Shown: one piece after another, positions 43,526 to 53,800 of the stretch | How positions within the stretch are numbered: the first letter of the stretch is position 1 | How the letters are laid out: the number at the start of each line of letters is the position of its first letter | Assembly (NCBI GenBank): GCA_020744425.1 | Contig: JAGMUV010000012.1 | Location: 806,001 to 870,000, forward strand | DNA length: 64,000 bases | Direction: 5' to 3' | Source of the DNA: Dactylonectria macrodidyma | Lineage: Eukaryota; Ascomycota; Sordariomycetes; Hypocreales; Nectriaceae | Notes under the pieces: model-generated | Databases searched by the model: none | The model's input: the letters and a program-made list of their open reading frames with translations, nothing else | Told to the model about the DNA's origin: nothing | Position numbers and translations under genes: made by a program

Positions 43526-44160
43526 TACCTACTTGCGACGAATGCTCGACTTACACGATGCATCATTGGCAAAAGAGGTGCCGTGGAGCCGGCAGTCGGT
43601 GCGTGATACCATGCGGAAATTATTCGAGGTAAAGAAGGGAGCAATATCGAGCCAATTGGAGAAGGCAGTCACAAGGATTAGCTTTAGCTTTGACGTGTGG
43701 ACTTCTCCAAACCGGTACGCTTTCCTTGGCCTCCACGCTCACTATCTCGACGCCTCCTATCAGCTCCAATCGCGACTTCTTGCCCTGCGCCGTGTGTGGG
43801 GAGCTCATTCCTGAGATAACCAAGCAACGATAATATACGACATCTTCGGCGAGTACGGGATACGAGATCGGATTGGCGCGGGTGTCTGCGACAATGTCTC
43901 GTCCAATGACACATGCTTGGCGAGCCTCTGTCGTCGACTTTCTCCTGCGATGGCCGAGGAGGATATTAGAAACCACCGAACACGGTGCTTTGGGCATATC
44001 GTCAATCTTGCAGCTCGAGTGTTTCTCTGGGGGAAAGACCCTGACTCGTTTGAGCGAGAAGCCTTTTCCGAGGCGCAGGGGTCTGCATCTACCCACTTCT
44101 ATCCACAACCACCTCAACAGTGATAGAATAGATGACTTACTAAGCCGACCTGAAGTTGAA
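43526..44160 (+). pseudogene. hAT transposase relic (catalytic centre)
   Basis: Plus-strand frame with ISFSFDVWTSPNRYAFLGLH (first catalytic Asp), then after an in-frame TGA (43812-43814) IGAGVCDNVSSNDTCL (second Asp), RTRCFGHIVNLAARVFLWG and an Asp-rich segment. The N-terminal BED finger and C-terminal dimerisation part are missing. It lies head-to-head with the next hAT element. Confidence 0.8.
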
Positions 44161-44262
44161 TTGATAGAAATAGACCCTATCTATCAACGTAGATGCCATC
44201 TACGGTGATACAGAACGCCTCAAACGCCACAGCGGATCAAGGATATCCCGCCAGCATCAGCC

Positions 44263-46844
44263 TCACAATCCCTCAACGCCATCATCAGACCATCCACCCC
44301 CATTTCCCTCATCAACCTGCTGACCCAGTTCATCCTCAAGCGCCTCGATCTCCGTACTCCTAAGGGCGATCCCATCGTAGTCTTCCATCAAGCCGGCCTT
44401 AATCCATGATCTGATCGTCTGAGCGGCAGAGATCACATCTGTTCCAAGTCGTGTCCGCCGGATTGTGACCATAGAGCCAGTAGCTGAGAAGGTCCTCTCA
44501 CACTCAGCGGCCATTGGAGGCACGTTGAGTACGTCAAAGGCCATCTTGGCCAGCCGGGGATACTCAAACCGGCGTTCCATATAGTACCTTACTGGATCAG
44601 CCTTCGGGGAGAGCTCTGACTGCTGGATAGAGAGCAGCCAACGATCCAATTCATCAGCTGGTGGTGTAAATGATTGTGATCTGCCGCCAAGTTTGCGTTT
44701 CAGGCGGATGACTCGCTCTTCCTCATCAAGATCTGAATCTTCCAGATCCACAGAGGCAGGAGACAACACACTCCAACGAGGATCAGGGTCGCGATCTCGA
44801 TATTGCTGTACCCAGAGATCACGGACCATCTTCTCTGCCTCAGCTGCCCACTCATTGCCTCTCTTCTTGGCCGCTCGAGCCTCAGAGGGTGAGAGGCCTT
44901 GAGTAGGCTGATCCTTGAGGGCACCAAGAAGGTATCCAAGACCAAGGCCGGGGTGAAGGACTACGGCAGCATGTATATCGGTGACTCAGTGATCTTGGCC
45001 CAATATGAATCAAGCTTGTCCCAAGCAGCGTTGACACAGCTTTGATAGTAACTCGGCTCCGGGCGACCTTGTGCCTCAATCTTGGCATCTTCAAGCTTGT
45101 GAAGAAGGTCCTCAAATGATGAGAAGACTCCCCAGATACCACTGAGCCGACTCTTCTTGCCTCCACGGCGAACTCGGAGTTGGTTGTCACCTTCCAGCTT
45201 CTTGACCTGCTTCTCAAAGTGCCTTAAGATATCGTAGAACCACCGGATTGCATTCCAGTCATCCTTATCAAGAAGGTTCTCATCATCAAGGCATGATGGC
45301 TTCTTGCCTGATAGATAGAGACCTGCAAGAGGACCCCTCTGACGCTGAGAATGAGATCGCCCGGTTGCAAACTGTGAAGCCGCCTCACCAACGGGTTCCT
45401 TAATGTATGGCTGTAGATCAAGAGCCCGTTGCATCATGTAGAACTGAGAGAGCCACCGGGTAGCGTTATCAACGACCACATCAAGGATCCTAGGGCAGCC
45501 TGCCTCCCTCTGGATATTGCGCAGGTAGTCTGTTGCTAGCTGAGATCGGTGTATCCAGACCACAAGATTGTGTAGGCGGCCAACAGGTCCAAACTTCCTC
45601 CAGCCATCAAAGTCATCAACACCAATACCCTCAGGGAGATGGTATTCCTTTGGAAACAACAAGGCACGGGTAACCAAGTTGATGATGTGCCCAAAGCAAC
45701 GAACCCGAACCTGGAGAGGGTTGAGACCGTCAATGCGCTTGAGCGCTGAAAGCTCTGCCAGTGCTATATCGTTGTTTGAGGCGTTATCGACCGTGAAGTA
45801 GCCCAGTTGCCTTGGGTTGGTCACCAGACCAAACTCCCTCAAGACCTCTGTGACCTGAACAGCGATATTGACCCCAGTGTGATTCCCTTCCATATGAGGT
45901 AGATTGAGGAGGACCTTCTTCGGCTCAAACGTCGTAGAGCCAAGGAACTGAGCGTTGATAGCGAAGAAACCATGCCGGTTGCGGGAGGTCCATCCATCAA
46001 AGGCAATATGGACTTGCCCAGGGCTCCGTGCCAACGCCTCTATCACCCGGCTCTTGTACTTGTGATAGTCACATAAGATCTGTTTCCTGACTGCCCGAGA
46101 GCCCGGCATCGCTTGTTGGATCGTAACTTGAGGGTTGACGTAGTGGAAGGCAGCATGGAGGGCTGGGCTGCTGGCAGCAGTAAAGGGCAGGTTGGTCTCT
46201 GCAAGCCAGTTGACGATCAACCGCCTGAACTTCGCCTTATCAAACCGCGCAATCTGACTTTGTTTAAAGGCTTCCTCTGCCTTTCGTTTTCTCGTGAAGG
46301 CATCAATTGTTGGCTGCCCTTGTGGCGTTAACTTCCTCGACTTGTACTTGGCAGCTTGCTCAGGGTCTTCTGAGAAGATCTTGTGCTTGCCTGCCAGATG
46401 CTTGTACACGTTCTCCGGATTCGTGGCAAGGAGGGTATATGGATCTCCTGGTGGTCTCTTTGCAAAGGAACAGACCTTGCAGAGCCAACGGATCACCTTC
46501 GGGTTATCTTTCACCCTCCGGACTTGGAAGCCATAGTCCCAGAACCACCCTCTTGTTGTTCCCTGCCTCGTCGTGAGGCACACAGCATTATCTCCCACCT
46601 TATACCGTTGAGGGACATCATCCCAGGTCTGGCGGCTCTCGGGGGGGTCAGAGGACAAGGTGATACCGGTCTCACTCGAGGGAGGGTTCGGGGGGTCAGA
46701 GGACGGCCAGTCAGATAGTCCAGAGGAAGACAAGCTGTCTTGGGACATCTTGGTGGCGTTAATCGGGGAGATCTCAAGGGATTCAAGGAAGAATTGGAGG
46801 TGATCTCGGGCTGCTGTTGATTGAGGTAAGAAGAAGGAAGACAT
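44263..46844 (-). pseudogene. hAT transposase split by a one-base frameshift
   Basis: Nearly complete hAT transposase. From 46844: a Ser/Pro-rich leader, a BED-like finger (WLCKVCSFA ... YKHLAGKHK), the catalytic core with HIAFDGWTSRNRHGFF, YFTVDNASNNDIAL and RVRCFGHIINLVTRALLF, then a DNATRWLSQFYMMQ block. After SPIYM the frame meets TAG. Shifting one base gives AAVVLHPGLGLGYLLGAL and leads directly to the last 188 residues (ending 44263), which hold the dimerisation domain with YPRLAKMAFDVLNVPPMAAE and CERTFSATG. One deleted G near 44971 explains the split. A possible terminal repeat beginning CAGTGTTGATACGAGTGG (minus strand) lies at 47038-47055. No partner was found on the left. Confidence 0.9.
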
Positions 46845-47504
46845 CTTGATAGAAGCAGAGAAGCTTATATAGTGTAAATCCTTGTTGGGCTCGTGATATT
46901 ACAAGAAACACGATTAGACGCGTCTGTTGATCGTCAAAAACACAAGGAAAAGCTGTTATTTGAGACCAATTGTGTACATCTTTCACTCCGGCACTTGCCG
47001 CCCAAGAGGGCCTAAGAGGGTACCGGTACCACAAAGTCCACTCGTATCAACACTGCAAATTATCAGCTTTGATAAAAAAATGATAATCAATCGACTCGCC
47101 TGATTTTTTCTGAATCAATTGATATTGGCTTTATGGTCTCCGGATGATTTTTTCATGCTTGATTAATTTATTTTTTGGTGTTAAGTCCATCAGTCTTGTC
47201 TTTGGGGTGGTTAGTGCAAGGTTTATTTTGCAGCCAAATTTTGGTGTAGACTGCCTACCCGCCCATCGTGGGGTAGGCACCCTGGTGTCCTTCCAAACAA
47301 CCACCTACCTAAAATCTATATATCTTGAAGAACTAGTTAATAAGGCAAGGTATAACTAAGTAGCCAGCGTCATTAAATCCAGCGAAATTCTCTCTACACA
47401 ATGATAAATTTATCTTCCTTACCCAAGCGCGTTAAGTTATTTACGTCAATTTAGACCAGAAAATAGATAAGTTTCCCAAGAGACACCAACCATAAAGTTA
47501 ACAA
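46845..47504. other. hAT right flank and AT-rich DNA
   Basis: Holds the hAT leader, the candidate hAT end (47038-47055) and AT-rich DNA with TGATTNNTTT-like runs (47080-47180). No gene is recognised. Confidence 0.45.
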
Positions 47505-47581
47505 TGCCTGGAGGAACTACGAAGTAAGTTCCGGAAGGTTCCTTTGCCTGGAGGAACTACGAAGTAAGTTCCGGAAGGTTC
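47505..47581. repeat. Tandem duplication, 40-bp period
   Basis: Two copies of TGCCTGGAGGAACTACGAAG followed by TAAGTTCCGGAAGGTTC. The unit contains the dyad GGAAC/GTTCC, and its first part is the reverse complement of GTTCCTCCAGGC in the 49.2/59.8-kb repeat. Confidence 0.85.
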
Positions 47582-48117
47582 TTTAGCTTCGCCTTTTCCA
47601 GACACACACAAAGCACGGACCAGTTTCGCCAAGACTTTTCAATTTTACGGTGTCATTTATTTATTTTTACTGTCACTTTTTACTGTGAGTAATGGCTTAC
47701 AGATGCGAGGCGGATTGGACTGTTGTAAAGGGTAGCTAGATAGCTAGGGCCTAAAGAGGCCTAGCTATGATGAGAGCCTTACAAGCTGATTGCTTCACCG
47801 AAGTAAGGTCGAAGCACCAGGCGAGACCCTGGATATTGATATTACTCTACGAGAGAAGCTAATCCACTAGTAAGATCACGAGATAAATATCTAAGATGAA
47901 GAAAATGCAATCTCACAGAGGTCTAGCATAAGAAGCGAGCAAGCCAGAGGAATGACAGTCTTGCGCTCTATAGGAGAAGCTGAGGCACTGCAGGAGGGAA
48001 TCGACAGCCTGCCAGAGGGGGGCAGCCAGAGACTGTTGAGCTAGCAGGAAGTTGACATCATCAATATCCTCTACCCCACATATTTACACACTCGGTATTA
48101 CAAATCGGCAGTTATAT

Positions 48118-48330
48118 AACCAACTAGAAAGACCGCTATAAAGTTATGGCGGGAGACTGGCGAGTTACCAGAAGAGAGTGACAGATTCATGAACCTTATT
48201 ATGTAGGACTACTGAAGCGGGGCGGATTGGACTGGTGCTGTGAAGGGTAGCTAAATGGCTAGGGCCTAAAGAGGCCTAGCTATGGGGAGCTATTTTTAGC
48301 TAAAGGAGATCGGCATCGTCCTCTTCAACA
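48118..48330. repeat. Duplicated block, copy 1 (copy 2 at 50068-50281)
   Basis: About 213 bp, roughly 93% alike by eye with 50068-50281, sharing AGAAAGACCGCTATAAAGTT through GGAGATCGGCATC and CTCTTCAACAG. It runs directly into the Helitron Rep fragment. Confidence 0.85.
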
Positions 48331-48594
48331 GCTCCGGGCCGGTCTAAATCACATGCACCTGTTCTAGGGCCGACATAAGTGGGTGCGGCAGGATCGTGGC
48401 AGCCAAAGACTCCACGTCATTAGGGAATACTGTAATGTGATCTGCGACATACTTCTGATATGTCGCGGGCCGGTCAGTTGGCTACGTTGGATATTAAACT
48501 TGTAGACAGTCTCAAAAGCTGGTCGAAGCAGAGGGAAGCGTCTAATGAGACAGCTGGTTCGATCGAATCCTAGGTGCGGCGTTTGGCAAGGCAT
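48331..48594 (-). pseudogene. Fragment of a Helitron H3-family Rep gene (DUF6570 region)
   Basis: Minus-strand DNA matches 55975-56160 of the H3 gene at nucleotide level. Readable KFNIQRSQLTGP aligns with KFNIQRGQLTGP of H3, and VHVIWTG-region DNA is preserved near 48350. Frameshifts and substitutions break the frame. It shows that another H3-family copy was present. Confidence 0.75.
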
Positions 48595-49237
48595 CAGAAG
48601 GTCGGTAGCAACCTAGGATCAAAAGGGGCTGTCGGGGTGCGTTGGATACGGTAGATCAAGCTCGCGGTCTTGGATGAAGGGAAGAGACAGAGGGCAACTT
48701 CAAAATAACAGTATGACTAGGAAAACTAAGGCGTCAGAGAGAATAATAACCCGACTGGTCTGACAGACTGGGAGGTCTCATTCCTTCCTACAGTCTTCCG
48801 GTCCAGGTCGAAAAAAATGATGCGTAGTTGATTGTCCTCCGGATGTTGAATCTGGCCACGAGACCCCCTTGATAATATAGCTCCCTTGGTGTTGAACCCA
48901 CGGACCAATCTACTAGACCCCGCTTCAGTGTGTTGATAGCTGGTGAGGCTATCTCTATGAAAGTGCTAAATGAATGTGTTTATATACTGAGATTGTCCGC
49001 CTGGATCACGGTTTAGAATTGTGATCCCTTGCCTGGATCATGGTTCGAGATCGTGATCTAACGGGATTAGTTAGAAATCGGTGGGGCCGGATGGCACATC
49101 AATAGCGAGGCCCGCCTCTAGAATAAGGAGGGCCAGCGATCAGACGTCATTATCAGGACCCCCACCTGCCAATATACTGATATTGAGATGCTATTGAGCT
49201 GCGTCCCTCAATCTCCTTAGAAGTACACCTCACAGAA

Positions 49238-49512
49238 TCGCTGATGATCCCCATGAATCACTGATGATCCGTTGCAGTGGTGCTCCGATCCGCTGAAGTC
49301 ACGTGTAACAGCGTTAACAGTTCCGCTTAAAAGTGGGGTCTGGGGTTCTGCCACGGGTGACCGCCCGATCTCGACCTAGGTTATCGTAACACTTTAAATC
49401 CACCATCTTCCTGATACTACCTACAAGCAGCCCTTCTTCACCAGCTTCACCACGCTAGCACAGTTCCTCCAGGCTTCCTTTGGCGGGCCGCTTGCGGACC
49501 GGTCACTCCTGT
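49238..49512. repeat. Direct repeat copy A (copy B at 59803-60069)
   Basis: About 270 bp, clearly alike to 59803-60069 in the same orientation: GGTGCTCCGATCCGCT, AAAAGTGGGG, GGTGACCGCCCG, CGTAACACTTTAAATCCACC, TTCCTCCAGGCTTCCTTTGG. The two copies bracket Helitron H3. Confidence 0.85.
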
Positions 49513-49683
49513 TCCGAGCTTTTACATGCCCACACAAAAAGCACGGACCACTTTTTGCCAAGACTTTTCAATTTTACGGTGTCATTTATTGATTTTTTAC
49601 TGTCACTTTTTACTGTGAGCAATGGCTTGCTGCTGTAAAGGGTAGCTAGATCGCTAGGCCTAGAGAGGCCTGGCTGTGAGCAG

Positions 49684-49901
49684 TGTCACGATCGGGCCAA
49701 TACGCTAGCCTCGTGAGGTTAGCATACGCTAGGTCCTGATCTGGGGGGTTTATGTGATCACCTTGCTGACAGGGTTGATCACAGTGATCGTGGAGATGAT
49801 CACCGTGATCATCTCCACGGTTTAGCGTAATCACTTATGATTGGTGAGAGATTTATACGTGGGCCTCATCGCACGTGACATGTGTATGTCAGGCCGTGAC
49901 A
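49684..49901. mobile_element. Solo LTR (218 bp) in a repeat block
   Basis: Starts TGTCACGATC and ends GGCCGTGACA. Flanks AGCAG and AGGAG differ by one base. The paralogous block at about 47760-47780 runs from CCTAGCTATG to GAGAGCCT without the insert, giving an empty site. A 14-bp-stem, 3-nt-loop hairpin lies at 49789-49819. Confidence 0.7.
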
Positions 49902-50624
49902 AGGAGAGCCTCACAGGCTGATTGCTCTCGAGCCGACAGGCAGAGGAGGCCGTTAGGCCAGCTCAAGAGCGAAGCTTCTAGCTGGCATCGCCGACAGAGA
50001 AGCAGGAGACCACCATCGGCCCCGAAGCAAGGTCGAAGCACGGGGCGAGACCCTGGGTATTTGAATAGCCAACCAGAAAGACCGCTATAAAGTTACGGCG
50101 AGAGACTAGCGAGTTACCAGAAGAGAGTGACAGATTAATGAACCTTATTATGTAGGAGTACTGAAGCGGGGCGGATTGGACTGGTGCTGTGAAGGGCAGC
50201 TAAATGGCGAAGGCCTAAAGAGGCCTAGCTGTAGGGAGCTATTTTTAGCTAAAGGAGATCGGCATCATCCTCTTCAACAGGCCATCTGTCAGACAGACTG
50301 ATTTTACGGTCATTTCTTTATTTTTACTGTTACTTTTTACTGTAATGTATTACGTGTTCCCTGTCACCTCCGCCATCCTGGCATTTCAATAGGACGATAG
50401 AATATCTGTTGAGACCATATGACTAAGATGGTCTGATTTGCTGGTGGCTGGGATGTGGATATTATTTGAGGAACTGCGCTCCTCTCAGATATATATAACT
50501 TAGACCTTTTAATAACTATAGCCTGCACCCTTTTTATTGTATTAATATCTAACGGAGTGCAGCTAAAGTTGCCAGTTAATTCGTTTACTCTTAAATGCCG
50601 AGTCACTGATATCGTCGTAGATAG

Positions 50625-50649
50625 CTAGTTGCGCAGCTCGCGCAGCGAG
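50625..50649 (-). other. Candidate 3' terminus of Helitron H3
   Basis: On the minus strand, hairpin CTCGC-TGC-GCGAG (50649-50637) is followed after 8 nt by CTAG (50628-50625). This matches the Helitron 3' plan of a hairpin plus CTRR, on the correct side of the Rep-helicase. The next base is C rather than the usual T, so it is tentative. Confidence 0.3.
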
Positions 50650-50871
50650 GTGTCAACATGTGACCGGGGACCAGGCGGTCTAACGGCCTGAATTGCAGCT
50701 CTTTGCAATGCTATGAAATTCATATTATTTACATGATATTTTAGCAGTCTAGGGCATCAATGAGGTTACATTGATAGTAAGAAAACTATATGGTATTTAC
50801 TAGAACTTAGCAAAAACCTATTATATAGATAGCTACCTTATAGCTTGTAAATACAAATGCTAAGATATATG

Positions 50872-53800
50872 CTACGACTTGGACTCATCATCCTCAGAAT
50901 CACACCAGAGAGAAGTATCATCTTCCTCGTCGACTTCGGTTACCGAGGTAGACTCTGTTATAGCATCCCAATCCTGAAACCAGCTCTCGTGTCTGTGTTC
51001 ACGCTCGAACCGCTGCCTTGTCTCGTCCCCCAGCCTCTCCAGCTTGTAAACGCCGTCCCTCATTTGTCCATCTAATACGTTCTTCGGTTCGATAAAATCG
51101 CCTCGTGCTGGTCTCCGGAAGAGATACAGCCCCTCCCACCTCTCCGCCCTCGAGAGCTGCACGTACAGGCTCATAAAACTAGGTCTTGTCTCTGAGCTGC
51201 TACCATAAACGCCTTTGAGATTAAGAAGGACCTCTGAGAACTGCTTACCCTGGCTTTTGTGGTCTGTCATAGCGAAGGCGGGGGTACATAGAGGTCCTGT
51301 TCTATGAGTGACCAACCGAAAGCCTGGCCTGCTCCTAGACCTGGAATTCTTCCCTCGCATAGAATCGGGGATAACTACTGTCTTGCTCTTGATGAGGATC
51401 GTACCTTTCGGGAGTCCGGGCACTGCAAGGTCCGCGATATCGTCCGACTGGAGGAGAACGGCTGCGGGGGGGCCTAGGTGGAGCGTCACATCGCTGGCGA
51501 GGGCGATGGTGCCGCAGGCGAGGTCGGGAAAGATGTCGACTGCCCTGAAGGGCGCCCCGTTGACCAGCTTCAGCCCAGTAAGCTGGTTCCGCGTCACCAC
51601 TACCGGCATCCCTTGCGCATAGAAGAACAACCCAGGGGTTGGGAGTTGTGAGTCGTCTCCGTACCGGAGCACGTCGCATAGCTCTTCCACGTACAACCGC
51701 TTTCCTTCTTCAGTGTCGTGCTTTGCCACGAAGATCGAGATATGCTTGCCCTGGGCGCGAGCCCACTGCATGATGGCCGCCATGTTCAGGTCCCACCTAT
51801 CTTGGTTCAGAGGTGTGATCGCCCGCAGCCCATTGGCGAAAGAGGGCTGGGATGCTTGGTTATACAGGCGACGACACAGCCGTTGGAAGTCCAGCTCCGT
51901 CTGCTGCCCATTGCGGAGACGCCGGAGGAAGCCACGCAACCTTGCACAGCCGGCGGTGCGGACCTGTTCGCGAAGCATGACGACGGTTGTAAACTGGAGG
52001 AACAGTTTATGTGCTGCTACATGCTTTGCCAAGCTCTCCAGTCTCTGTTTGCTGTGCTCTCTGGGTTCTGATAAGAGGAGGCTGGTCTGTCTGACCGGGT
52101 CAAACTGGAAGAAGTCGCCGAAGAAGATGACGATTGGGATCCCACCAAAAGGGCGATGCGCGTCATCTCTATACAGCCTCAGGCGGCTGTCTACAGATGC
52201 TAGCGTGAGGCCGCCCACCTGGCTGATCTCGTCAACGATCAACATGGTCTTGTTCTTCTAACGTAGCTTTTCTTCTTCTGATATATTCCTCGTAGTCTCT
52301 GTCTTGTCTTCAAATCCAATGTTGCACGCCGAATGGAGGGTCACTCCGCCAATGAGTGCAGCCGCGTTTCCACTTGCGCCTGTCAGGAGCAGCGTGTGAA
52401 GGCCGCCTTTCAGCCGAAACATGTCCTTAATAGCGTATATAACGCGAGACTTTCCCGTGCCCCCTTCACCACCGACGTATTGGAGGTGCTGCTTGCCCTC
52501 CTCTTCCTGCAGCCGAGTGCCGCGCTCGTCGAGAAACACTGCCGGTAGCAGCACCGCCATCGACTGTAGCTTGTTCAAGGTCCACCGCCTCGCCAGACTT
52601 AGAGCGATGTCGACATGTGACGTATAAGGGCCGACTTCGAGACGCATCTGGCCCCCCGGACCAACTCCATTCGCTAGTGTTTCTTCTGTCTGAGCGGGTC
52701 GCCGTAGGCCGTCTGGCCTTCCATGGGGCCCGTCAGCAAACAAGGAGGACGCATTACTCTCCATACCCTGGATATTTGCCGTCACGCTGGTGTCTTCTTT
52801 CTTCTGGAGCTTCAATATCGCATCGATTTCCTCCCGGCTGAGGAGGCCCGTACCCCGGAAAGGTGAATCTTGAATGTCTTGAAGCAGCGTGTAGAACTGT
52901 CGGCCCCGCTGGGCGGCGGTGTTGTCGTCCTCTCCCATATCGATTGCCTTCGCCTCTTCATGCAAGCATCTCAGCGCCGAACTCACGGGCATGTCCTTGA
53001 TCTCGCTCCCTTGGACTGCAGATAGGACGCCCAGAAAAGCGTCATAATAATCCTGTGAGTCGATGTTCTCGTCATCCGCCCTGGCGCCGTCCTCCTCCTC
53101 CATTTGATCGCCAAAGGCGTGCGCATCCACGATCTCTTCAAAGTCCTGGTCTAGACCTTGAAGCTTACGGTCGGCCCTAGCGTCTTCTGCAGAAACGCGT
53201 AATAAAGCGATGTTACGAACATAAGAACGAACTCGATCGCTTAGCCTTTCCTGTAACCTTCGCCAAAGTCCAGGTATATCATCTGCTGGATCGCCTTAAA
53301 ACCTTTCCCAAGGAACAAACAGGACAAGGTGCAAAACTGCGTTCCTATTAATACTCTGTAAGCACTTCCCTTCACATTATAGGGCCTTAATACCTACTTT
53401 TTTACGAAGTTTTCATCTTGTTCGTCGAACTCGTCCGTAAGATGACCATTGAAGACAGGCACCGCCGTTTTGCCGGGACTTCGAAGGCATTGAACCCAGC
53501 CTTTGCAGACTGTTGCCGTTGGTGGAAAAGGAATCGGTGTCGTGCCTCTCCAGTGGGAGCTTTCCTTCTTCAAGACTACAAAAGACATATAGTCGTAGAA
53601 GCAAAGGTCTTGGAGAATCGGGCCACGGTGTTTGTAAGCTTCCAGGTAGGGCAACTTAAAGCCGTCTGCTTGGAAATAGATGTTATCTGGTCGCGGCTCT
53701 CGACCAAGTGCTACCAGCGCTTCCCGCAGACCCGGCCACTGTCTAGCGCAGGCCCAGTACAAGGAATTGAGATGCACCCAGGTCCAAGCAGGAACATTTG

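Larger units (their letters stand above)
47582..50624. other. Mosaic of duplicated repeat blocks
   Basis: Gene-free except for relics. At least three partial copies of one block (TTACTGTCACTTTTTACTGT then GGGTAGCTAGAT...GGCCTAGCTATG) lie at about 47640-47775, 49560-49680 and 50285-50345. A larger block occurs at 48118-48330 and 50068-50281. A solo LTR, a Helitron Rep fragment and one copy of a 270-bp repeat are listed separately. A GCCTGGATCAYGGTT...GTGATC pair lies at 49001-49065. Confidence 0.6.
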
